Source of the DNA: Carbonactinospora thermoautotrophica
GTDB lineage: Bacteria; Actinomycetota; Actinomycetes; Streptomycetales; Carbonactinosporaceae
Reading direction: 5' to 3'
Assembly (NCBI RefSeq): GCF_001543895.1
Contig: NZ_JYIJ01000017.1
Coordinates: 620,001 to 684,000 of the forward strand
Length of the DNA: 64,000 nt
Under the pieces are notes generated by a model. The model searched no databases, was not told where the DNA came from, and saw only the letters and a program-made list of their open reading frames with translations. Made by a program: the position numbers and the translations under genes. Below are positions 42,996-54,053 of this stretch, one piece after another; the stretch's first letter is position 1, and every line of letters starts with the position of its first letter.

Positions 42996-44015
42996 TCAGT
43001 ACTGCTCGGTCTCGGCGAAACGCTGGTCGTCGTCGTCCGTGCCGTACGACGCCGCAGCGGCGCCCGCGTCGAACCCGGGCGGGCTGTCCTTCAGCGACAG
43101 GCCCATCGCGGCCAGCTTCTGCTTGACCTCCTCGATGGACTTCTGGCCGAAGTTGCGGATGTCCAGCAGATCCGCCTCACTCCGCGACACCAGCTCGCCG
43201 ACGGTGTGGATGCCTTCGCGCTTGAGGCAGTTGTACGACCGGACGGTGAGCTCCAGCTCCTCGATCGGCAGCGCCATGTCAGCCGCCAGCGCCGCGTCGG
43301 TCGGCGAAGGACCCATGTCGATGCCCTCGGCCTCGACGTTGAGCTCGCGCGCCAGGCCGAACAGCTCGACCAGGGTCTTGCCGGCGCTCGCCACCGCGTC
43401 ACGCGGCTTCATCGACGGCTTGGTCTCGACATCGATGATCAGCTTGTCGAAGTCGGTGCGCTGCTCGACACGCGTCGCCTCGACCCGGTACGAGACCCGC
43501 AGCACCGGCGAGTAGATCGAGTCGACCGGGATCCGGCCGATCTCCTGGCCGGCCTGCTTGTTCTGCGCGGCGGAGACGTAGCCGCGGCCGCGCTCGACCG
43601 TCAGCTCCATCTCCAGCTTGCCCTTGGCGTTGAGGGTGGCGATGTGCAGGTCGGGGTTGTGCACCTCGACGCCGGCCGGCGGCGCGATGTCCGCGGCGGT
43701 CACCACGCCGGGGCCCTGCTTGCGCAGGTACATGACCACCGGCTCGTCGTGCTCGGAGCTGACGACGAGCTGCTTGATGTTGAGGATGATGTCGGTCACG
43801 TCCTCCTTGACGCCCGGCACGGTCGAGAACTCGTGCAGAACGCCGTCGATCCGGATGCTGGTGACCGCGGCACCGGGAATCGACGACAGGAGGGTGCGCC
43901 GCAGCGAGTTACCGAGGGTGTAGCCGAAACCCGGCTCCAGCGGCTCGATCACGAACCGTGAACGGTACTCGTCGACGACTTCTTCGGTGAGCGTGGGTCG
44001 CTGTGCGATGAGCAA
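42996..44015 (-). CDS. rpoA: DNA-directed RNA polymerase alpha subunit
   Basis: 339 residues if started at the TTG at 44015 ([20 protein letters not shown]), which matches the family start and has GGAGG five bases before it. The upstream ATG at 44027 (MEDP...) contains that very Shine-Dalgarno and would add four residues. Assembly domain with [18 protein letters not shown]-terminal DNA-binding domain with [16 protein letters not shown] and [16 protein letters not shown]. Confidence 0.97.
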   Translation of the reverse strand: MLIAQRPTLTEEVVDEYRSRFVIEPLEPGFGYTLGNSLRRTLLSSIPGAAVTSIRIDGVLHEFSTVPGVKEDVTDIILNIKQLVVSSEHDEPVVMYLRKQGPGVVTAADIAPPAGVEVHNPDLHIATLNAKGKLEMELTVERGRGYVSAAQNKQAGQEIGRIPVDSIYSPVLRVSYRVEATRVEQRTDFDKLIIDVETKPSMKPRDAVASAGKTLVELFGLARELNVEAEGIDMGPSPTDAALAADMALPIEELELTVRSYNCLKREGIHTVGELVSRSEADLLDIRNFGQKSIEEVKQKLAAMGLSLKDSPPGFDAGAAAASYGTDDDDQRFAETEQY

Positions 44016-44108
44016 GGGATCCTCCATAGTCCCGGGCGCCCGCCATATGACGCCACAAGGGATGGGGACGGGTGGTGGACCCGCTGGACCCACCACCCAG
44101 CTGAGCTC

Positions 44109-44735
44109 TTACTTGGAGTAGAGCTCGACGATCAGCTGCTCCTGCACCGGCGTGTCGATGACCTGCCGGGACGGGAGCGAGTGGACGAGGATGCGCATCT
44201 TCGAGGGGATGACCTCGAGCCACGCCGGCACGTTCTTCTCACCGGCCTCGGCCCGAGCGACCACGAACGGAGTCAGCTCCAGCGAACTCCTGCGCACCTC
44301 GATGATGTCATTCTCGCTGACCCGGTACGACGGGATGTCAACCTTCTTCCCGTTGACCAGGAAGTGGCCGTGCCGCACCAGCTGCCGGGCCATGTCGCGG
44401 CTCTTCGCGAAGCCCGCGCGGTACACGACGTTGTCCAGACGGCTCTCCAGGATCCGGAGCAGGTTCTCACCGGTCTTGCCCTGCTTCCGGTTGGCCTCCT
44501 CGTAGTAGTTGCGGAACTGCTTCTCGAGGACGCCGTAGATGCGCGCGCACTTCTGCTTCTCGCGCTTCTGGAGCAGGTACTCGCTCTCCTTGGCGCGACC
44601 GCGGCCGTGCTCACCCGGTGGGTACGGCCGGCTCTCGATGGGGCACTTGGGGGACTCGCACTTGCTGCCCTTGAGGAACAGCTTCATCTTCTCGCGGCGG
44701 CAGCGCTTGCAGTCCGCACCGGTGTAACGAGCCAT
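44109..44735 (-). CDS. rpsD: 30S ribosomal protein S4 (zinc-binding C+ form)
   Basis: 208 residues. Cysteines 9, 12, 26 and 31 (CKRC, CESPKC) form the zinc knuckle of the C+ type. The S4 RNA-binding domain follows ([20 protein letters not shown], then [18 protein letters not shown]). Initiates 30S assembly. Lies between rpsK and rpoA in the alpha operon. Confidence 0.97.
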   Translation of the reverse strand: MARYTGADCKRCRREKMKLFLKGSKCESPKCPIESRPYPPGEHGRGRAKESEYLLQKREKQKCARIYGVLEKQFRNYYEEANRKQGKTGENLLRILESRLDNVVYRAGFAKSRDMARQLVRHGHFLVNGKKVDIPSYRVSENDIIEVRRSSLELTPFVVARAEAGEKNVPAWLEVIPSKMRILVHSLPSRQVIDTPVQEQLIVELYSK

Positions 44736-44757
44736 GGCTTACTACGTACTCTCCTAC

Positions 44758-45162
44758 TCAGACCCGACGACGCTTCGGCGGACGGCAGCCGTTGTGCGGC
44801 ACGGGGGTCACGTCCTGAATCGACCCCACCTCCAGGCCGACGGCCTGCAGGGAACGGATCGCGGTCTCCCGACCGGATCCGGGGCCCTTGACGAACACGT
44901 CGACCTTGCGCATGCCGTGCTCCTGGGCGCGGCGCGCGGCGGCCTCGGCAGCCATCTGCGCGGCAAACGGGGTCGACTTACGCGAGCCCTTGAAGCCGAC
45001 CTGCCCAGCGCTGGCCCACGAGATCACGTTCCCCTGCGGGTCCGTGATCGAGATGATGGTGTTGTTGAACGTGCTCTTGATGTGCGCGTGCCCGTGGGCG
45101 ATGTTCTTCTTTTCCTTGCGGCGCACCTTCTTGGCGCCGGACTGACGGCTCTTAGGAGGCAT
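44758..45162 (-). CDS. rpsK: 30S ribosomal protein S11
   Basis: 134 residues, complete: [19 protein letters not shown] and [20 protein letters not shown] are the universal blocks, with basic C-terminus [10 protein letters not shown]. Part of the 30S platform near the Shine-Dalgarno helix. 22 bases separate it from rpsD. Confidence 0.97.
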   Translation of the reverse strand: MPPKSRQSGAKKVRRKEKKNIAHGHAHIKSTFNNTIISITDPQGNVISWASAGQVGFKGSRKSTPFAAQMAAEAAARRAQEHGMRKVDVFVKGPGSGRETAIRSLQAVGLEVGSIQDVTPVPHNGCRPPKRRRV

Positions 45163-45253
45163 TGGCTGGAAACTCCTGCTGCACTCGGGCCGGGATCGCT
45201 GTACCCGGCTGTATCGAGGTCGTCGGCCCGCTCAACGGGACCGGTCAAGCGGA

Positions 45254-45634
45254 CTACTTCTTGCCTGGCTTCTTCTTGCCGGCGACCGTCTTGCGCGGAC
45301 CCTTCCGGGTACGCGCGTTGGTGTGCGTGCGCTGGCCGCGAACCGGCAGGCCGCGACGGTGCCGCAGGCCCTGGTAGCAGCCGATCTCGATCTTGCGGCG
45401 GATGTCCGCGGCGACTTCGCGCCGGAGGTCACCCTCGACCTTGTAGTTGGCCTCGATCCAGTCCCGGAGCTTGATCAGCTCTTCGTCGCCGAGGTCCCGC
45501 ACGCGAAGATCCGGGCTGATGCCGGTCGCCGCGAGGGTCTCCTTGGCGCGCGTACGGCCGATGCCGTAGATGTAAGTCAGGGCGACCTCGAGCCGCTTGT
45601 CACGCGGCAGGTCGACACCGACGAGACGTGCCAT
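45254..45634 (-). CDS. rpsM: 30S ribosomal protein S13
   Basis: 126 residues from the ATG at 45634: [32 protein letters not shown], and [20 protein letters not shown] with a lysine-rich tail that reaches the P-site tRNA. The frame is open upstream across the rpmJ gap but without similarity. Confidence 0.97.
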   Translation of the reverse strand: MARLVGVDLPRDKRLEVALTYIYGIGRTRAKETLAATGISPDLRVRDLGDEELIKLRDWIEANYKVEGDLRREVAADIRRKIEIGCYQGLRHRRGLPVRGQRTHTNARTRKGPRKTVAGKKKPGKK

Positions 45635-45681
45635 GGTGGCGTTTCTCCCAGAGTTCGGCGGAGGTCTCCAGCAGCACCGTT

Positions 45682-45701
45682 CCCGGGCCTTCCGGCCCGG
45701 G
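45682..45701 (-). terminator. Hairpin between rpmJ and rpsM
   Basis: CCCGGGCC-TTCC-GGCCCGGG, perfect 8-bp stem in a 168-bp gap inside the alpha operon. Partial terminator, attenuator or RNA processing site. Confidence 0.55.
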
Positions 45702-45802
45702 TCCCCGGCCTCCGTCCGGGGGTGGCGTCCCGCGCTCACGCACGCGCCGCGCGGGGGTCGGGTACTGCCCCTTCCTTCAACTGTGTCTGCCGTGCCAGCC
45801 GC

Positions 45803-45916
45803 TCAGCCCTGGCGCTGCTTGTGGCGCGGGTCCTCGCAGATGACCATGACCCGGCCGTGGCGCCGGATGATGCGGCACTTGTTGCAGATCTTCTTGACGC
45901 TCGGCTTGACCTTCAT
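45803..45916 (-). CDS. rpmJ: 50S ribosomal protein L36
   Basis: 37 residues: [19 protein letters not shown], then [18 protein letters not shown]. The zinc set Cys11, Cys14, Cys27, His32 is complete, so this is the zinc-binding form. Too short for many ORF callers. Lies between infA and rpsM. Confidence 0.96.
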   Translation of the reverse strand: MKVKPSVKKICNKCRIIRRHGRVMVICEDPRHKQRQG

Positions 45917-45994
45917 CGGTGGTGTTCTCCCAGGGCAAGCGTCACCGCAGGCCGCCGCCCTCTCGCCGGTCCAACCGCCATTAGAGCGGCGGGG

Positions 45995-46216
45995 TTACTT
46001 GTACCGGTAGACGATCCGACCCCGGGTCAGGTCGTACGGGCTCAGCTCGACGACCACCCGGTCATCGGGAAGGATCCGGATGTAGTGCATCCGCATCTTC
46101 CCGCTGATGTGCGCGAGGACCTTGTGCCCGTTGTCGAGTTGCACCCGGAACATGGCGTTCGGGAGTGATTCGATAACGGTGCCCTCGATTTCGATGGCCC
46201 CTTCCTTCTTGGGCAT
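45995..46216 (-). CDS. infA: Translation initiation factor IF-1
   Basis: 73 residues, single OB fold: [20 protein letters not shown], then [19 protein letters not shown] and [11 protein letters not shown]. Binds the 30S A site. First gene of the alpha-operon transcript infA-rpmJ-rpsM. Confidence 0.98.
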   Translation of the reverse strand: MPKKEGAIEIEGTVIESLPNAMFRVQLDNGHKVLAHISGKMRMHYIRILPDDRVVVELSPYDLTRGRIVYRYK

Positions 46217-46577
46217 GTCCTCCGCGTTTCCGTGTCTGGTCGGGATCAGCTACCTGGTGGCTCAGCGCACGCTGACGGGACCCTCGTCACGCCGTTTCCA
46301 GCCGCTGGGCGCACGAAGGCGAAGCTACGTAGTGAGCCGAAGCGAAAGTCTACGTCAAGTCCGTTACGTAGGTAAAACCGGAGCGGCCTGCTCCACCCGA
46401 TCGCGCGCCGCCTGTCTCGATCCGATCGCACAGCGTGAACACGTAACTACGAATAGATGACATACATCTCCCGGCGTACCCACTCCTTATGGCAGAGTGA
46501 CCGCAGCAGCGGAGGGTACCGCCTCCGGGACAACCCAGGGCGGAGTTCCGTGATCCGGAACAAGGGCGTCAACGGGG
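46217..46577. promoter_or_regulatory. Intergenic region with a possible infA promoter
   Basis: On the minus strand TTGACG (46353-46358) and TCACTA (46330-46335) are 17 bases apart and 114 bases before the infA start; the -35 is good, the -10 weak. The other half is the leader of the MFS gene on the plus strand, where I see no clear promoter. No gene is supported in this stretch. Confidence 0.45.
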
Positions 46578-47852
46578 ATGGGTTCCTACAGGATGACCGT
46601 GACCAGCAGTGCCGGAGTGGGCTTCCGGGAGCTTCTGCTCCATCGCGAGATCCGCGGCGTTCTCCTCGCGCAAGCCACGAGCGACATCGGTGACAACTTC
46701 ACCCGCGTGGCCGTGGCCACTCTCGTCCTCGTCCGCGCCGACTCCGCGCTGCTCTCCGCGCTCACGTTCGCGATCGCGTTCGTGCCGCCGCTGTTCGGCA
46801 CCCCGCTCCTCACCCCCTTCGCGGACCGGCTGTCTCGCAAGAGCGTGATGCTGCTGTGCGACCTGGCGCGCGCCGGGATCGTCGCGGTGCTCACCGTGGC
46901 GGCCTGGCTCGAGGCGCCGCTCGCCGCACTGTTCGGGCTGCTCGTCCTGAGTGAGATCTTCGGGGTGCCGTTCCGCGCCGCCCGGCAGGCCATGCTCCCG
47001 GACATCCTGCCCGACCAGCAGCGGTTCCTCGCCGTGCAGGGGCTGTCCCAGACGCTCAACCAGACCAACCAGGTGATCGGCCTGGTCTCAGGCGGCCTGC
47101 TGACCTCACTCACCCACCCGGTGCTCGCGCTGTCGATCGACGGGCTGTCCTTCCTCGTCTCCGGGCTGCTGGTCGCCACCCACGTGGTACGGCGGAGCGC
47201 CCCCCTGCCGGGGAAGATCGGCGCCAGCACACTTGTCTCCGACATGGGCCAGGCCGTGCGGATGATCTTCTCCGAACCCGTCCGGCGCGCGTTCGTGCCG
47301 TTCGCCTGGGGCATCGCGTACGTGCTGGTCGCTCCCGAGGCGGTGGCGCTGCTGTACGCACAGCAGCAAGGATCCCGGGGCCTGAGCGGTTTCCTGCTGG
47401 CCTCCGTCCCGGCCGGCGCCGCGATCGGGGCGGTGATCGTCACCCGCCGGTCCCCCGCCCGGGCGCTGGATCACATGCGCCTGACCGCGATCCTGGCCGC
47501 GATCCCGCTGGTGCTGACCGGACTGAACCCGCCGCTGCCCGTGACCCTGGCGCTATGGGTGCTGGCCGGCCTCGCCCAGGGCTTCTTCGTGCCCACCATG
47601 TTCATGACCGTGACGCTGGCTACCCCGATGGAGTACCGCGGCCGGGTCATCGGCTTCGCGTCGTCGATCTTCTCGGTCATGACGGTCGTGGGGTACGTCA
47701 GCACCGGCGCCCTCGCCGACCTGTGGAGCCCGGCGGCGGCGGTGGCGTCGGCCGGTGTGTTCGGCGTGCTGGTGGCGGCTGGGCTGATCGCCGCCTGGCC
47801 CGGGGACGCGCTGCGCCGGCTCGTCGACCAGGGGACCCCGGCCCGGGCCTGA
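46578..47852 (+). CDS. MFS transporter
   Basis: 424 residues, about 12 membrane helices. The start GVLLAQATSDIGDNFTRVAV and the loop FADRLSRKSVMLLCDLARAG (the MFS motif between TM2 and TM3) fit the MFS_3/enterobactin-exporter-like group often annotated as multidrug exporters. A second ATG at 46593 is possible. It is the only plus-strand gene in this long minus-strand ribosomal region and may be an insertion between the alpha and map-adk-secY units. Substrate unknown. Confidence 0.85.
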   Translation: MGSYRMTVTSSAGVGFRELLLHREIRGVLLAQATSDIGDNFTRVAVATLVLVRADSALLSALTFAIAFVPPLFGTPLLTPFADRLSRKSVMLLCDLARAGIVAVLTVAAWLEAPLAALFGLLVLSEIFGVPFRAARQAMLPDILPDQQRFLAVQGLSQTLNQTNQVIGLVSGGLLTSLTHPVLALSIDGLSFLVSGLLVATHVVRRSAPLPGKIGASTLVSDMGQAVRMIFSEPVRRAFVPFAWGIAYVLVAPEAVALLYAQQQGSRGLSGFLLASVPAGAAIGAVIVTRRSPARALDHMRLTAILAAIPLVLTGLNPPLPVTLALWVLAGLAQGFFVPTMFMTVTLATPMEYRGRVIGFASSIFSVMTVVGYVSTGALADLWSPAAAVASAGVFGVLVAAGLIAAWPGDALRRLVDQGTPARA

Positions 47853-47933
47853 CGGCTCACCACACCTCTGCGACGCGGTGACGAACCCGTGTCGCGGAAT
47901 CGCCCACGGCCGGACCCGTCAGCGCTCTCCCCC

Positions 47934-48722
47934 TCAGCGGGCACCCAACTCGGCGAGCTTGGCCTCGCCGCCGTCCAGGGCGGTGAGCACCCAGGGGCCG
48001 TCGTCGGTCAGGGCGACGGTGTGCTCGAAGTGCGCGGAGTAGCTGCCGTCCCGGGTCTTCACGGTCCAGCCGTCGTCCAGCAGCACGGTGTGCCGGGAAC
48101 CCAGGTTGATCATCGGCTCGACCGCCAAGACCATGCCCTTCACCAGCTTGGGCCCGCGCCCGGGACGGCCGTAGTTCGGCACCTGCGGATCCTGGTGCAT
48201 CTCAGTGCCGATGCCATGCCCGACGTACTCCTCGACGATGCCGTACCGGCCCTGCGAGCGGACGTACGACTCGATGGCGTGGCCGATGTCGGTCAACCGG
48301 CCACCCGGCCTGGCAGCGGCGAGGCCACGCCACAGCGCCTCCTCGCAGACCCGGATCAGCTCCCGGAGTTCGGGGGTGACCTCCCCGACTGGGACGGTCA
48401 CCGCCGAGTCGCCGTGCCAGCCGTCCAGGATCGCCCCGCAGTCGATCGAGAGGATGTCGCCCTCACGTAGCACCCGCTTGCCGGGGATGCCGTGGACGAT
48501 CTCGTCGTTGACCGAGGCGCAGATGGTGGCCGGGAACCCGTGGTAGCCCAGGAACGAGGGGATTGCGCCGGCCTTGCGGATGGTCTCCTCGGCCAGCGCG
48601 TCCAGCTCCGCGGTGGTCACGCCCGGAGCGACCGCCTGCTTCAGCACCTCCAGCGTGTGCGCGACCACCAGCCCGGCCTCACGCATCTTCGCGACCTGGG
48701 CCTCGGTCTTGTACTGGATCAT
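47934..48722 (-). CDS. map: Methionine aminopeptidase, type I
   Basis: 262 residues from the ATG at 48722 (MIQYKTEAQVAKMREAGLVV). Metal ligands are seen in SIDCGAILDGWHGDSAVT, GHGIGTEMHQDP and AVEPMINLG; FEHTVALTDDG holds the last glutamate region. An alternative ATG at 48740 overlaps the adk stop (TGATG) and would add six residues. Removes initiator methionine. Downstream of secY-adk as usual. Confidence 0.96.
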   Translation of the reverse strand: MIQYKTEAQVAKMREAGLVVAHTLEVLKQAVAPGVTTAELDALAEETIRKAGAIPSFLGYHGFPATICASVNDEIVHGIPGKRVLREGDILSIDCGAILDGWHGDSAVTVPVGEVTPELRELIRVCEEALWRGLAAARPGGRLTDIGHAIESYVRSQGRYGIVEEYVGHGIGTEMHQDPQVPNYGRPGRGPKLVKGMVLAVEPMINLGSRHTVLLDDGWTVKTRDGSYSAHFEHTVALTDDGPWVLTALDGGEAKLAELGAR

Positions 48723-48739
48723 CGGTCTCTTGCGCCTCA

Positions 48740-49396
48740 TCAGGAGCGGCTGAACGGGCGTAGCGCCGTGATCGCCCGCTCGGTGACCTCGTCCACCGGG
48801 CCGGCGGCGTCGATGCCCACGAGCACCCCGCGCTCGGCGTAGAACCCGATCAGCGGGGCGGTCTGCTCCTGGTACACCTCCAGCCGGTGCCGGATCGTCT
48901 CCTCCCGGTCGTCGTCCCGTTGGAACAGCTCGCCGCCGCAGTGGTCGCACACCCCCGGCTTCGTCGGCGGGTCGAAGTCCACATGCCAGACGTGGTTGCA
49001 CTTGCGACAGGTCCGACGGCCCGAGAGGCGGCGCACCACCTCGTCGTCGTCCACCACCAGCTCCAGAACGACGTCGAGCTTGGTGTCCATCTCGAGGAGC
49101 ATCTCGTCGAGCACCTCGGCCTGGCGGACGTTTCGGGGGAACCCGTCGAGCAGGAAGCCGTCGACGGCGTCGTCTTGCGCGAGCCGGTCCTTGACCATCG
49201 CGATGGTGATCTCGTCCGGGACCAGATCACCGGCGTCCATGTACTTCTTGGCTTCCTGGCCGAGGGGGGTTCCTTGGCTCACGTTCGCGCGGAAGATGTC
49301 GCCCGTCGAGATCTTGGGGATCGACAGGTGACTGGCGATGAACTGGGCCTGGGTCCCTTTCCCTGCACCGGGCGGCCCCACGAGAACGATACGCAC
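48740..49396 (-). CDS. adk: Adenylate kinase
   Basis: 218 residues. P-loop [15 protein letters not shown] domain [31 protein letters not shown], and a zinc-type LID ([19 protein letters not shown], then CDHCGGEL), the Cys4 form of Gram-positive enzymes. GTG start overlaps the secY stop (TAGTG at 49394-49398). Confidence 0.97.
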   Translation of the reverse strand: MRIVLVGPPGAGKGTQAQFIASHLSIPKISTGDIFRANVSQGTPLGQEAKKYMDAGDLVPDEITIAMVKDRLAQDDAVDGFLLDGFPRNVRQAEVLDEMLLEMDTKLDVVLELVVDDDEVVRRLSGRRTCRKCNHVWHVDFDPPTKPGVCDHCGGELFQRDDDREETIRHRLEVYQEQTAPLIGFYAERGVLVGIDAAGPVDEVTERAITALRPFSRS

Positions 49397-50712
49397 TACC
49401 GCAAGAACCCCTCGTAGTTACGCTGCTGGAGCTGGCTTTCGATCTGCTTCACGGTCTCCAGCCCCACACCGACGATAATCAGGATGCTGGTTCCACCGAA
49501 CGGGAAGTTCTGGTTGGCCTGCGGGATGACCGACAACGCGATCATCGGGATGAGCGAGACGAGCGCCAGGTACAGCGAACCTGGCCAGGTCAGCCGCGTC
49601 AGGATGTAGTCGAGGTACTCCGCGGTCGGTCGGCCCGCCCGGATACCCGGGATGAAACCACCATACTTCTTCATGTTGTCGGCGACTTCCTGCGGGTTGA
49701 AGGTGATCGCCACGTAGAAGAACGTGAAGAAGATGATCAGCACGAAGTACGCGGCCATGTAGACCGGGTGATCGGCCTGGACGAAGTACCGCTCGATCCA
49801 GGTCGCCCATTTCGGCCGGTCCTGGCCCATCAGGTTGACGACCAGCGCCGGGATGTACAGCAGCGACGAGGCGAAGATGACCGGGATGACACCCGCCTGG
49901 TTGACCTTCAGCGGAATGTAGGTGGACGAGCCACCGTACATCCGCCGCCCGATCATCCGCTTGGCGTACTGGACCGGGATCCGCCGCTGCGCCTGCTCGA
50001 CGAAGACGACCGCGGCCACGATGAGCAGACCGATACCGATGACTGCGAAGAACACCGGCCAGCCGTCGCCGTACTGGCTGCCTTCCTTGATCGCCCACAG
50101 GCTGGCCGGGAAACCGGCCGCGATCGAGGTGAAGATCAACAGCGACATGCCGTTGCCGACCCCGCGATCGGTGATCAGCTCACCGAGCCACATGATGATC
50201 GCCGTGCCCGCCGTCATGACGAACACCATGACGATGGTCCCGAAGACACCGACGTCGGAGTAGATGACGTTCTCCGGGCAGTTCGGGAACAGCTGGCCCG
50301 CCCGCGCCGTCGCGATGATGCCCGTGGACTGCAGCACGGCCAGGGCCACGGTGAGGTACCGGGTGTACTGCGTCAGCTTGGCCTGACCGGCCTGGCCTTC
50401 CTTCTTCAGCGCCTCGAACCGCGGGATCACCACCGTCAGCAACTGGATGATGATGCTCGCGGTGATGTACGGCATGATGCCCAGCGCGAAGATCGAGAGC
50501 TGGAGCAGCGCGCCACCGCTGAAGAGATTGACCAGCGCGAATAGCTGGTTGTCCTGGAGCGCGGGCGCCAGGCACTTGTTGACGGCTGTAAGGTCCACAC
50601 CCGGAGCGGGGATCTGCGACCCGAACCGGAAGAGGGCGATGATGCCCAGTGTGAACAGCAGTTTCTTGCGCAGGTCGGGCGTACGGAACGCCCGGGCGAA
50701 CGCGGTGAGCAC
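49396..50712 (-). CDS. secY: Protein translocase subunit SecY
   Basis: 438 residues, ten membrane helices: [20 protein letters not shown] at the start, [40 protein letters not shown], and the loop [20 protein letters not shown] before the last helices. Channel of the general secretion system. Separated from rplO by a hairpin and ~280 bp, so it may have its own promoter at the head of secY-adk-map. Confidence 0.98.
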   Translation of the reverse strand: MLTAFARAFRTPDLRKKLLFTLGIIALFRFGSQIPAPGVDLTAVNKCLAPALQDNQLFALVNLFSGGALLQLSIFALGIMPYITASIIIQLLTVVIPRFEALKKEGQAGQAKLTQYTRYLTVALAVLQSTGIIATARAGQLFPNCPENVIYSDVGVFGTIVMVFVMTAGTAIIMWLGELITDRGVGNGMSLLIFTSIAAGFPASLWAIKEGSQYGDGWPVFFAVIGIGLLIVAAVVFVEQAQRRIPVQYAKRMIGRRMYGGSSTYIPLKVNQAGVIPVIFASSLLYIPALVVNLMGQDRPKWATWIERYFVQADHPVYMAAYFVLIIFFTFFYVAITFNPQEVADNMKKYGGFIPGIRAGRPTAEYLDYILTRLTWPGSLYLALVSLIPMIALSVIPQANQNFPFGGTSILIIVGVGLETVKQIESQLQQRNYEGFLR

Positions 50713-50992
50713 GGTCCCTCCTGCGCCTCACCCGGAAGGCGGGCTGATCATCATCGGACGGTTGGGGTGACCTTCGCGGACAGCCCGGTGGCTTGGGTCG
50801 CGGACCCCGTCCACCGCACCGTCAAGAGAAGGCATAGACCCTACGGACAATAACAGCCCTCGGGGTCAGGGTAGATGAATACCACCACCGCTCGTGTGAC
50901 GTGTGGCAAGAGCCACATCTTGACCGGTGATGCGCTGATAGGCCAATGGGGGCGCCATACGGGTGCCCCCATTGGCCTACCCCGCCGAGCTC
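50713..50992 (-). promoter_or_regulatory. rplO-secY gap with terminator hairpin
   Basis: GGCCAATGGGGGC (50941-50953) and GCCCCCATTGGCC (50965-50977) form a 13-bp stem just after rplO. The remaining ~230 bases before secY contain no gene and probably hold a separate secY promoter. Confidence 0.65.
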
Positions 50993-51433
50993 CTACAGCT
51001 TCGTAACCGTCCCGCCGGCGGCGGTGATCTTCTCCTTCGCCGCGCCGGAGAAGGCGTGCGCCTTCACCTGCAGGGCGACGTTGATCTCACCGTCACCGAG
51101 GACCTTCACGAGCCGGCCCTTGCGCACCGCGCCCTTGGCGACCAGGTCCTCGACGGTGACCTCGCCGCCTTCCGGATACAGCTCGGCGAGCTTGTCAAGG
51201 TTCACGACCTGGTACTCGGTGCGGAAGGGGTTCTTGAAGCCCTTCAGCTTGGGCAGCCGCATGTGGAGCGGCATCTGCCCACCCTCGAAGCGGGCCGACA
51301 CCTGATGACGGGCCTTCGTGCCCTTGGTGCCGCGACCCGCCGTCTTACCCTTGGACGCCTCACCGCGACCCACGCGGGTCTTCGGCTTGTTGGCGCCCCG
51401 GGCCGGACGGAGGTGGTGGACCTTCAACGTCAT
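50993..51433 (-). CDS. rplO: 50S ribosomal protein L15
   Basis: 146 residues: [60 protein letters not shown], and C-terminal [19 protein letters not shown]. Last gene of the spc operon before the hairpin. Confidence 0.97.
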   Translation of the reverse strand: MTLKVHHLRPARGANKPKTRVGRGEASKGKTAGRGTKGTKARHQVSARFEGGQMPLHMRLPKLKGFKNPFRTEYQVVNLDKLAELYPEGGEVTVEDLVAKGAVRKGRLVKVLGDGEINVALQVKAHAFSGAAKEKITAAGGTVTKL

Positions 51434-51434
51434 A

Positions 51435-51617
51435 TCAGTCGACCTCCTCGACGGCGACCAGATGGGTCACCGTCGCGACCATTCCCCTGATCTCGGGGCG
51501 GTCCTCCTTGACCACCACGTCGCCGATGCGCTTGAGGCCCAGCGATCGCAGGGTGTCCCGCTGGTTCTGCTTCGTGCCGATGGTGGAACGGACCTGGGTC
51601 ACCTTCAGTCGTGCCAT
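51435..51617 (-). CDS. rpmD: 50S ribosomal protein L30
   Basis: 60 residues: [38 protein letters not shown] and [16 protein letters not shown]. The start at 51617 is set by similarity; it begins one base after the rpsE stop. Confidence 0.97.
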   Translation of the reverse strand: MARLKVTQVRSTIGTKQNQRDTLRSLGLKRIGDVVVKEDRPEIRGMVATVTHLVAVEEVD

Positions 51618-51618
51618 C

Positions 51619-52221
51619 TCATGCCCCCACTCCGGCGCGCGCCCGCAGCAGCTGCGGAGGCGCGACCTCCTCGAGCGGCAGACCACGGCGAGCCGCGATC
51701 TCCTCGGGCCGCATGAGCTGCTTCAGCGCAGCGACGGTCGCGTGCACGATGTTGATCGGGTTCGACGAACCCAGCGACTTGGAGAGCACGTCGTGGATGC
51801 CCGCGCACTCCAGCACGGCACGCACCGGGCCACCGGCGATGACACCGGTACCGGGGCTGGCCGGCTTGAGCAGCACGACACCCGCGGCCTCCTCGCCAAG
51901 CACCGGGTGCGGGATGGTGCCGCCGATACGGGGGACCTTGAAGAAGTGCTTCTTGGCCTCCTCCACACCCTTGGCGATGGCGGCCGGCACCTCCTTGGCC
52001 TTGCCGTACCCGACACCTACGGTGCCGTCGCCGTCACCCACCACGACCAGGGCGGTGAAGCTGAAGCGGCGACCACCCTTCACGACCTTGGCGACGCGGT
52101 TGATGGCGACGACACGCTCGACGTAGGCGGTCTTCTCGGTAGCGGTGCTCTCACCGCGACGGTCGCGGCGATCCCGCTTCTCACCGCCGGCGCCGCCACC
52201 GCGGCGCTGGGGTCCTGCCAT
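51619..52221 (-). CDS. rpsE: 30S ribosomal protein S5
   Basis: 200 residues from the ATG at 52221 (GAGGG upstream). A basic Arg/Gly-rich N-terminal extension leads to [40 protein letters not shown] and [20 protein letters not shown]. Fidelity protein of the 30S body. Confidence 0.97.
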   Translation of the reverse strand: MAGPQRRGGGAGGEKRDRRDRRGESTATEKTAYVERVVAINRVAKVVKGGRRFSFTALVVVGDGDGTVGVGYGKAKEVPAAIAKGVEEAKKHFFKVPRIGGTIPHPVLGEEAAGVVLLKPASPGTGVIAGGPVRAVLECAGIHDVLSKSLGSSNPINIVHATVAALKQLMRPEEIAARRGLPLEEVAPPQLLRARAGVGA

Positions 52222-52339
52222 CAGAAGTCCCTCTCGGTAACTGTCGTCTTTCCCTTGTCCTGTTCGTTTGCTCGCTTCCCCGCCCACGCACGGCTCCGCC
52301 GGCCTTCATCCTCCGGTCCAGAAACCGTGTTCCGCGGGG

Positions 52340-52369
52340 GACACCCCCACGTTCCCGCGCGGGGGTGTC
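52340..52369 (-). terminator. Hairpin between rplR and rpsE
   Basis: GACACCCCC (52340-52348) and GGGGGTGTC (52361-52369): 9-bp stem in the only long gap (169 bp) inside this part of the spc operon. Attenuation or processing are possible. Confidence 0.5.
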
Positions 52370-52390
52370 GCAAGCGCCGAGCAGCCGTCA

Positions 52391-52771
52391 TCAGAACGCC
52401 AGGCCGCCCTCGCGTGCGCCCTCGGCAACAGCCGCCACGCGACCGGTGTACTTGTTGCCACCCCGGTCGAACACGACCGCCTCGATGCCGGCGGCCTTCG
52501 CCCGTTCCGCGAGCAGCTTGCCGACCTCGCGCGCCTTGTCGGTCTTGGTCGCCTGCATCGCCCGCAGGTTGTCCTCCATCGTGGAGGCGGACACCAGCGT
52601 GTGCCCGGCGTAGTCGTCCACGACCTGGGCGAAGACGTGGCGCAGCGAGCGGGTCACGACCAGGCGAGGACGCTCCGGAGTGCCCGTGACCTTCTTCCGC
52701 ACGCGAAGGTGCCGGCGAGCGCGGGCGGCACGCTTGTCAGTGCCCCGGACCTGCTTCAGACCAGCAGCCAT
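52391..52771 (-). CDS. rplR: 50S ribosomal protein L18
   Basis: 126 residues: [60 protein letters not shown]. 5S rRNA-binding protein. Four bases after rplF. Confidence 0.97.
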   Translation of the reverse strand: MAAGLKQVRGTDKRAARARRHLRVRKKVTGTPERPRLVVTRSLRHVFAQVVDDYAGHTLVSASTMEDNLRAMQATKTDKAREVGKLLAERAKAAGIEAVVFDRGGNKYTGRVAAVAEGAREGGLAF

Positions 52772-52774
52772 TGC

Positions 52775-53311
52775 TTACCTACCAGCCTTTCCGACCTTGC
52801 GGCGGATGACCTCGCCCTCGTAGCGCACACCCTTGCCCTTGTACGGGTCCGGCTTGCGCAGCTTACGGATGTTCGCCGCGACCTCACCGACCTTCTGCTT
52901 GTCGATGCCGGAGACGACGAACCTCGTCGGGGACTCGACCGTGAACGTGATCCCCTCGGGCGCCGTGACCGTGACCGGATGGCTGAAACCAAGCGAGAAC
53001 TCCAGGTCCGAGCCCTTGGCCTGAACCCGGTAGCCGACGCCGTGGATCTCGAGCCGCTTGCTGTAACCCTGGGTGACACCGGTGATCATGTTGGCCACCA
53101 GCGTCCGGGTCAGGCCGTGCAGCGCCTTGACCTTGTTCTCGTCGTTCGGACGGACGACACGAAGCTGCCCGTCCTCCTTCACCACCTCGATCGGGGCGAC
53201 AACAGTGTGGGTGAGTTCGCCCTTCGGCCCCTTCACCGTGACCGTCCGGCCCTCGATCGTGACGTCCACGCCCGAAGGGATCGGGATGGGCAGCCGACCG
53301 ATACGCGACAT
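52775..53311 (-). CDS. rplF: 50S ribosomal protein L6
   Basis: 178 residues from the ATG at 53311: [32 protein letters not shown], and the C-terminal [20 protein letters not shown]. The open frame continues upstream as a shadow of rpsH. Confidence 0.97.
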   Translation of the reverse strand: MSRIGRLPIPIPSGVDVTIEGRTVTVKGPKGELTHTVVAPIEVVKEDGQLRVVRPNDENKVKALHGLTRTLVANMITGVTQGYSKRLEIHGVGYRVQAKGSDLEFSLGFSHPVTVTAPEGITFTVESPTRFVVSGIDKQKVGEVAANIRKLRKPDPYKGKGVRYEGEVIRRKVGKAGR

Positions 53312-53334
53312 CTGGCTGTACCTCCCTTCCCTAC

Positions 53335-53733
53335 TCACCAGATGTAGGCGAGGACTTCCCCGCCCACGCCCTTCTTCTGGCACTGCCGGTCGGTCAGCAG
53401 CCCCTGCGAGGTGGAGATGATCGCCACCCCGAGGCCGCCGAGGACGCGCGGCAGGTTCGTGGACTTCGCGTACACCCGCAGACCGGGCTTCGAGACCCGG
53501 CGGACGCCCGCGATCGAGCGCTCGCGGTTCGGACCGTACTTCAGCTCGAGGGTCAGCGTCTTGCCGACCTTCGCGTCCTCGACGCGCCAGCCCGCGATGT
53601 AACCCTCCTGCTTGAGGATCTCCGCGATGTGCGCCTTGATCTTGCTGTACGGCATAGACACGGTGTCGTGGTATGCCGCGTTCGCGTTCCGCAGACGCGT
53701 GAGCATGTCTGCGATCGGGTCTGTCATGGTCAT
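53335..53733 (-). CDS. rpsH: 30S ribosomal protein S8
   Basis: 132 residues from the ATG at 53733 ([20 protein letters not shown]); an upstream TTG at 53739 would add two residues. AGAGG lies nine bases before this ATG. C-terminal [18 protein letters not shown] and GGEVLAYIW are universal. Confidence 0.97.
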   Translation of the reverse strand: MTMTDPIADMLTRLRNANAAYHDTVSMPYSKIKAHIAEILKQEGYIAGWRVEDAKVGKTLTLELKYGPNRERSIAGVRRVSKPGLRVYAKSTNLPRVLGGLGVAIISTSQGLLTDRQCQKKGVGGEVLAYIW

Positions 53734-53821
53734 GGCCAAGGGCCTCTCTCACCGGGGTTTCCCGTCCCGTTGCTCGGGACGGGACCTACGGCGTTCGAAG
53801 GGACACTTGCTTGTCGGCAGC

Positions 53822-54007
53822 TCACCACGAGCTCTTGGTGACGCCCGGCAGCTCGCCCGCGTGCGCCATCACGCGGAAGCAGATCCGGCACAGGCCGAAC
53901 TTCCGGTAGACGGAGTGCGGCCGGCCGCACCGCTGGCACCGGGTGTAGGCGCGCACCTTGAACTTGGGCTTGCGCTGGGCCTTGATGATCAGGGCCTTCT
54001 TCGCCAC
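53822..54007 (-). CDS. rpsN: 30S ribosomal protein S14, type Z
   Basis: 61 residues, short zinc-binding form: Cys24, Cys27, Cys40, Cys43 ([14 protein letters not shown]), ending [14 protein letters not shown] second, zinc-free S14 is often found elsewhere in actinobacterial genomes. Confidence 0.98.
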   Translation of the reverse strand: MAKKALIIKAQRKPKFKVRAYTRCQRCGRPHSVYRKFGLCRICFRVMAHAGELPGVTKSSW

Positions 54008-54053
54008 GGTCAGGACTCCTTGTCGCGTTCCTCAGCCGCCCGTCGGACGACCG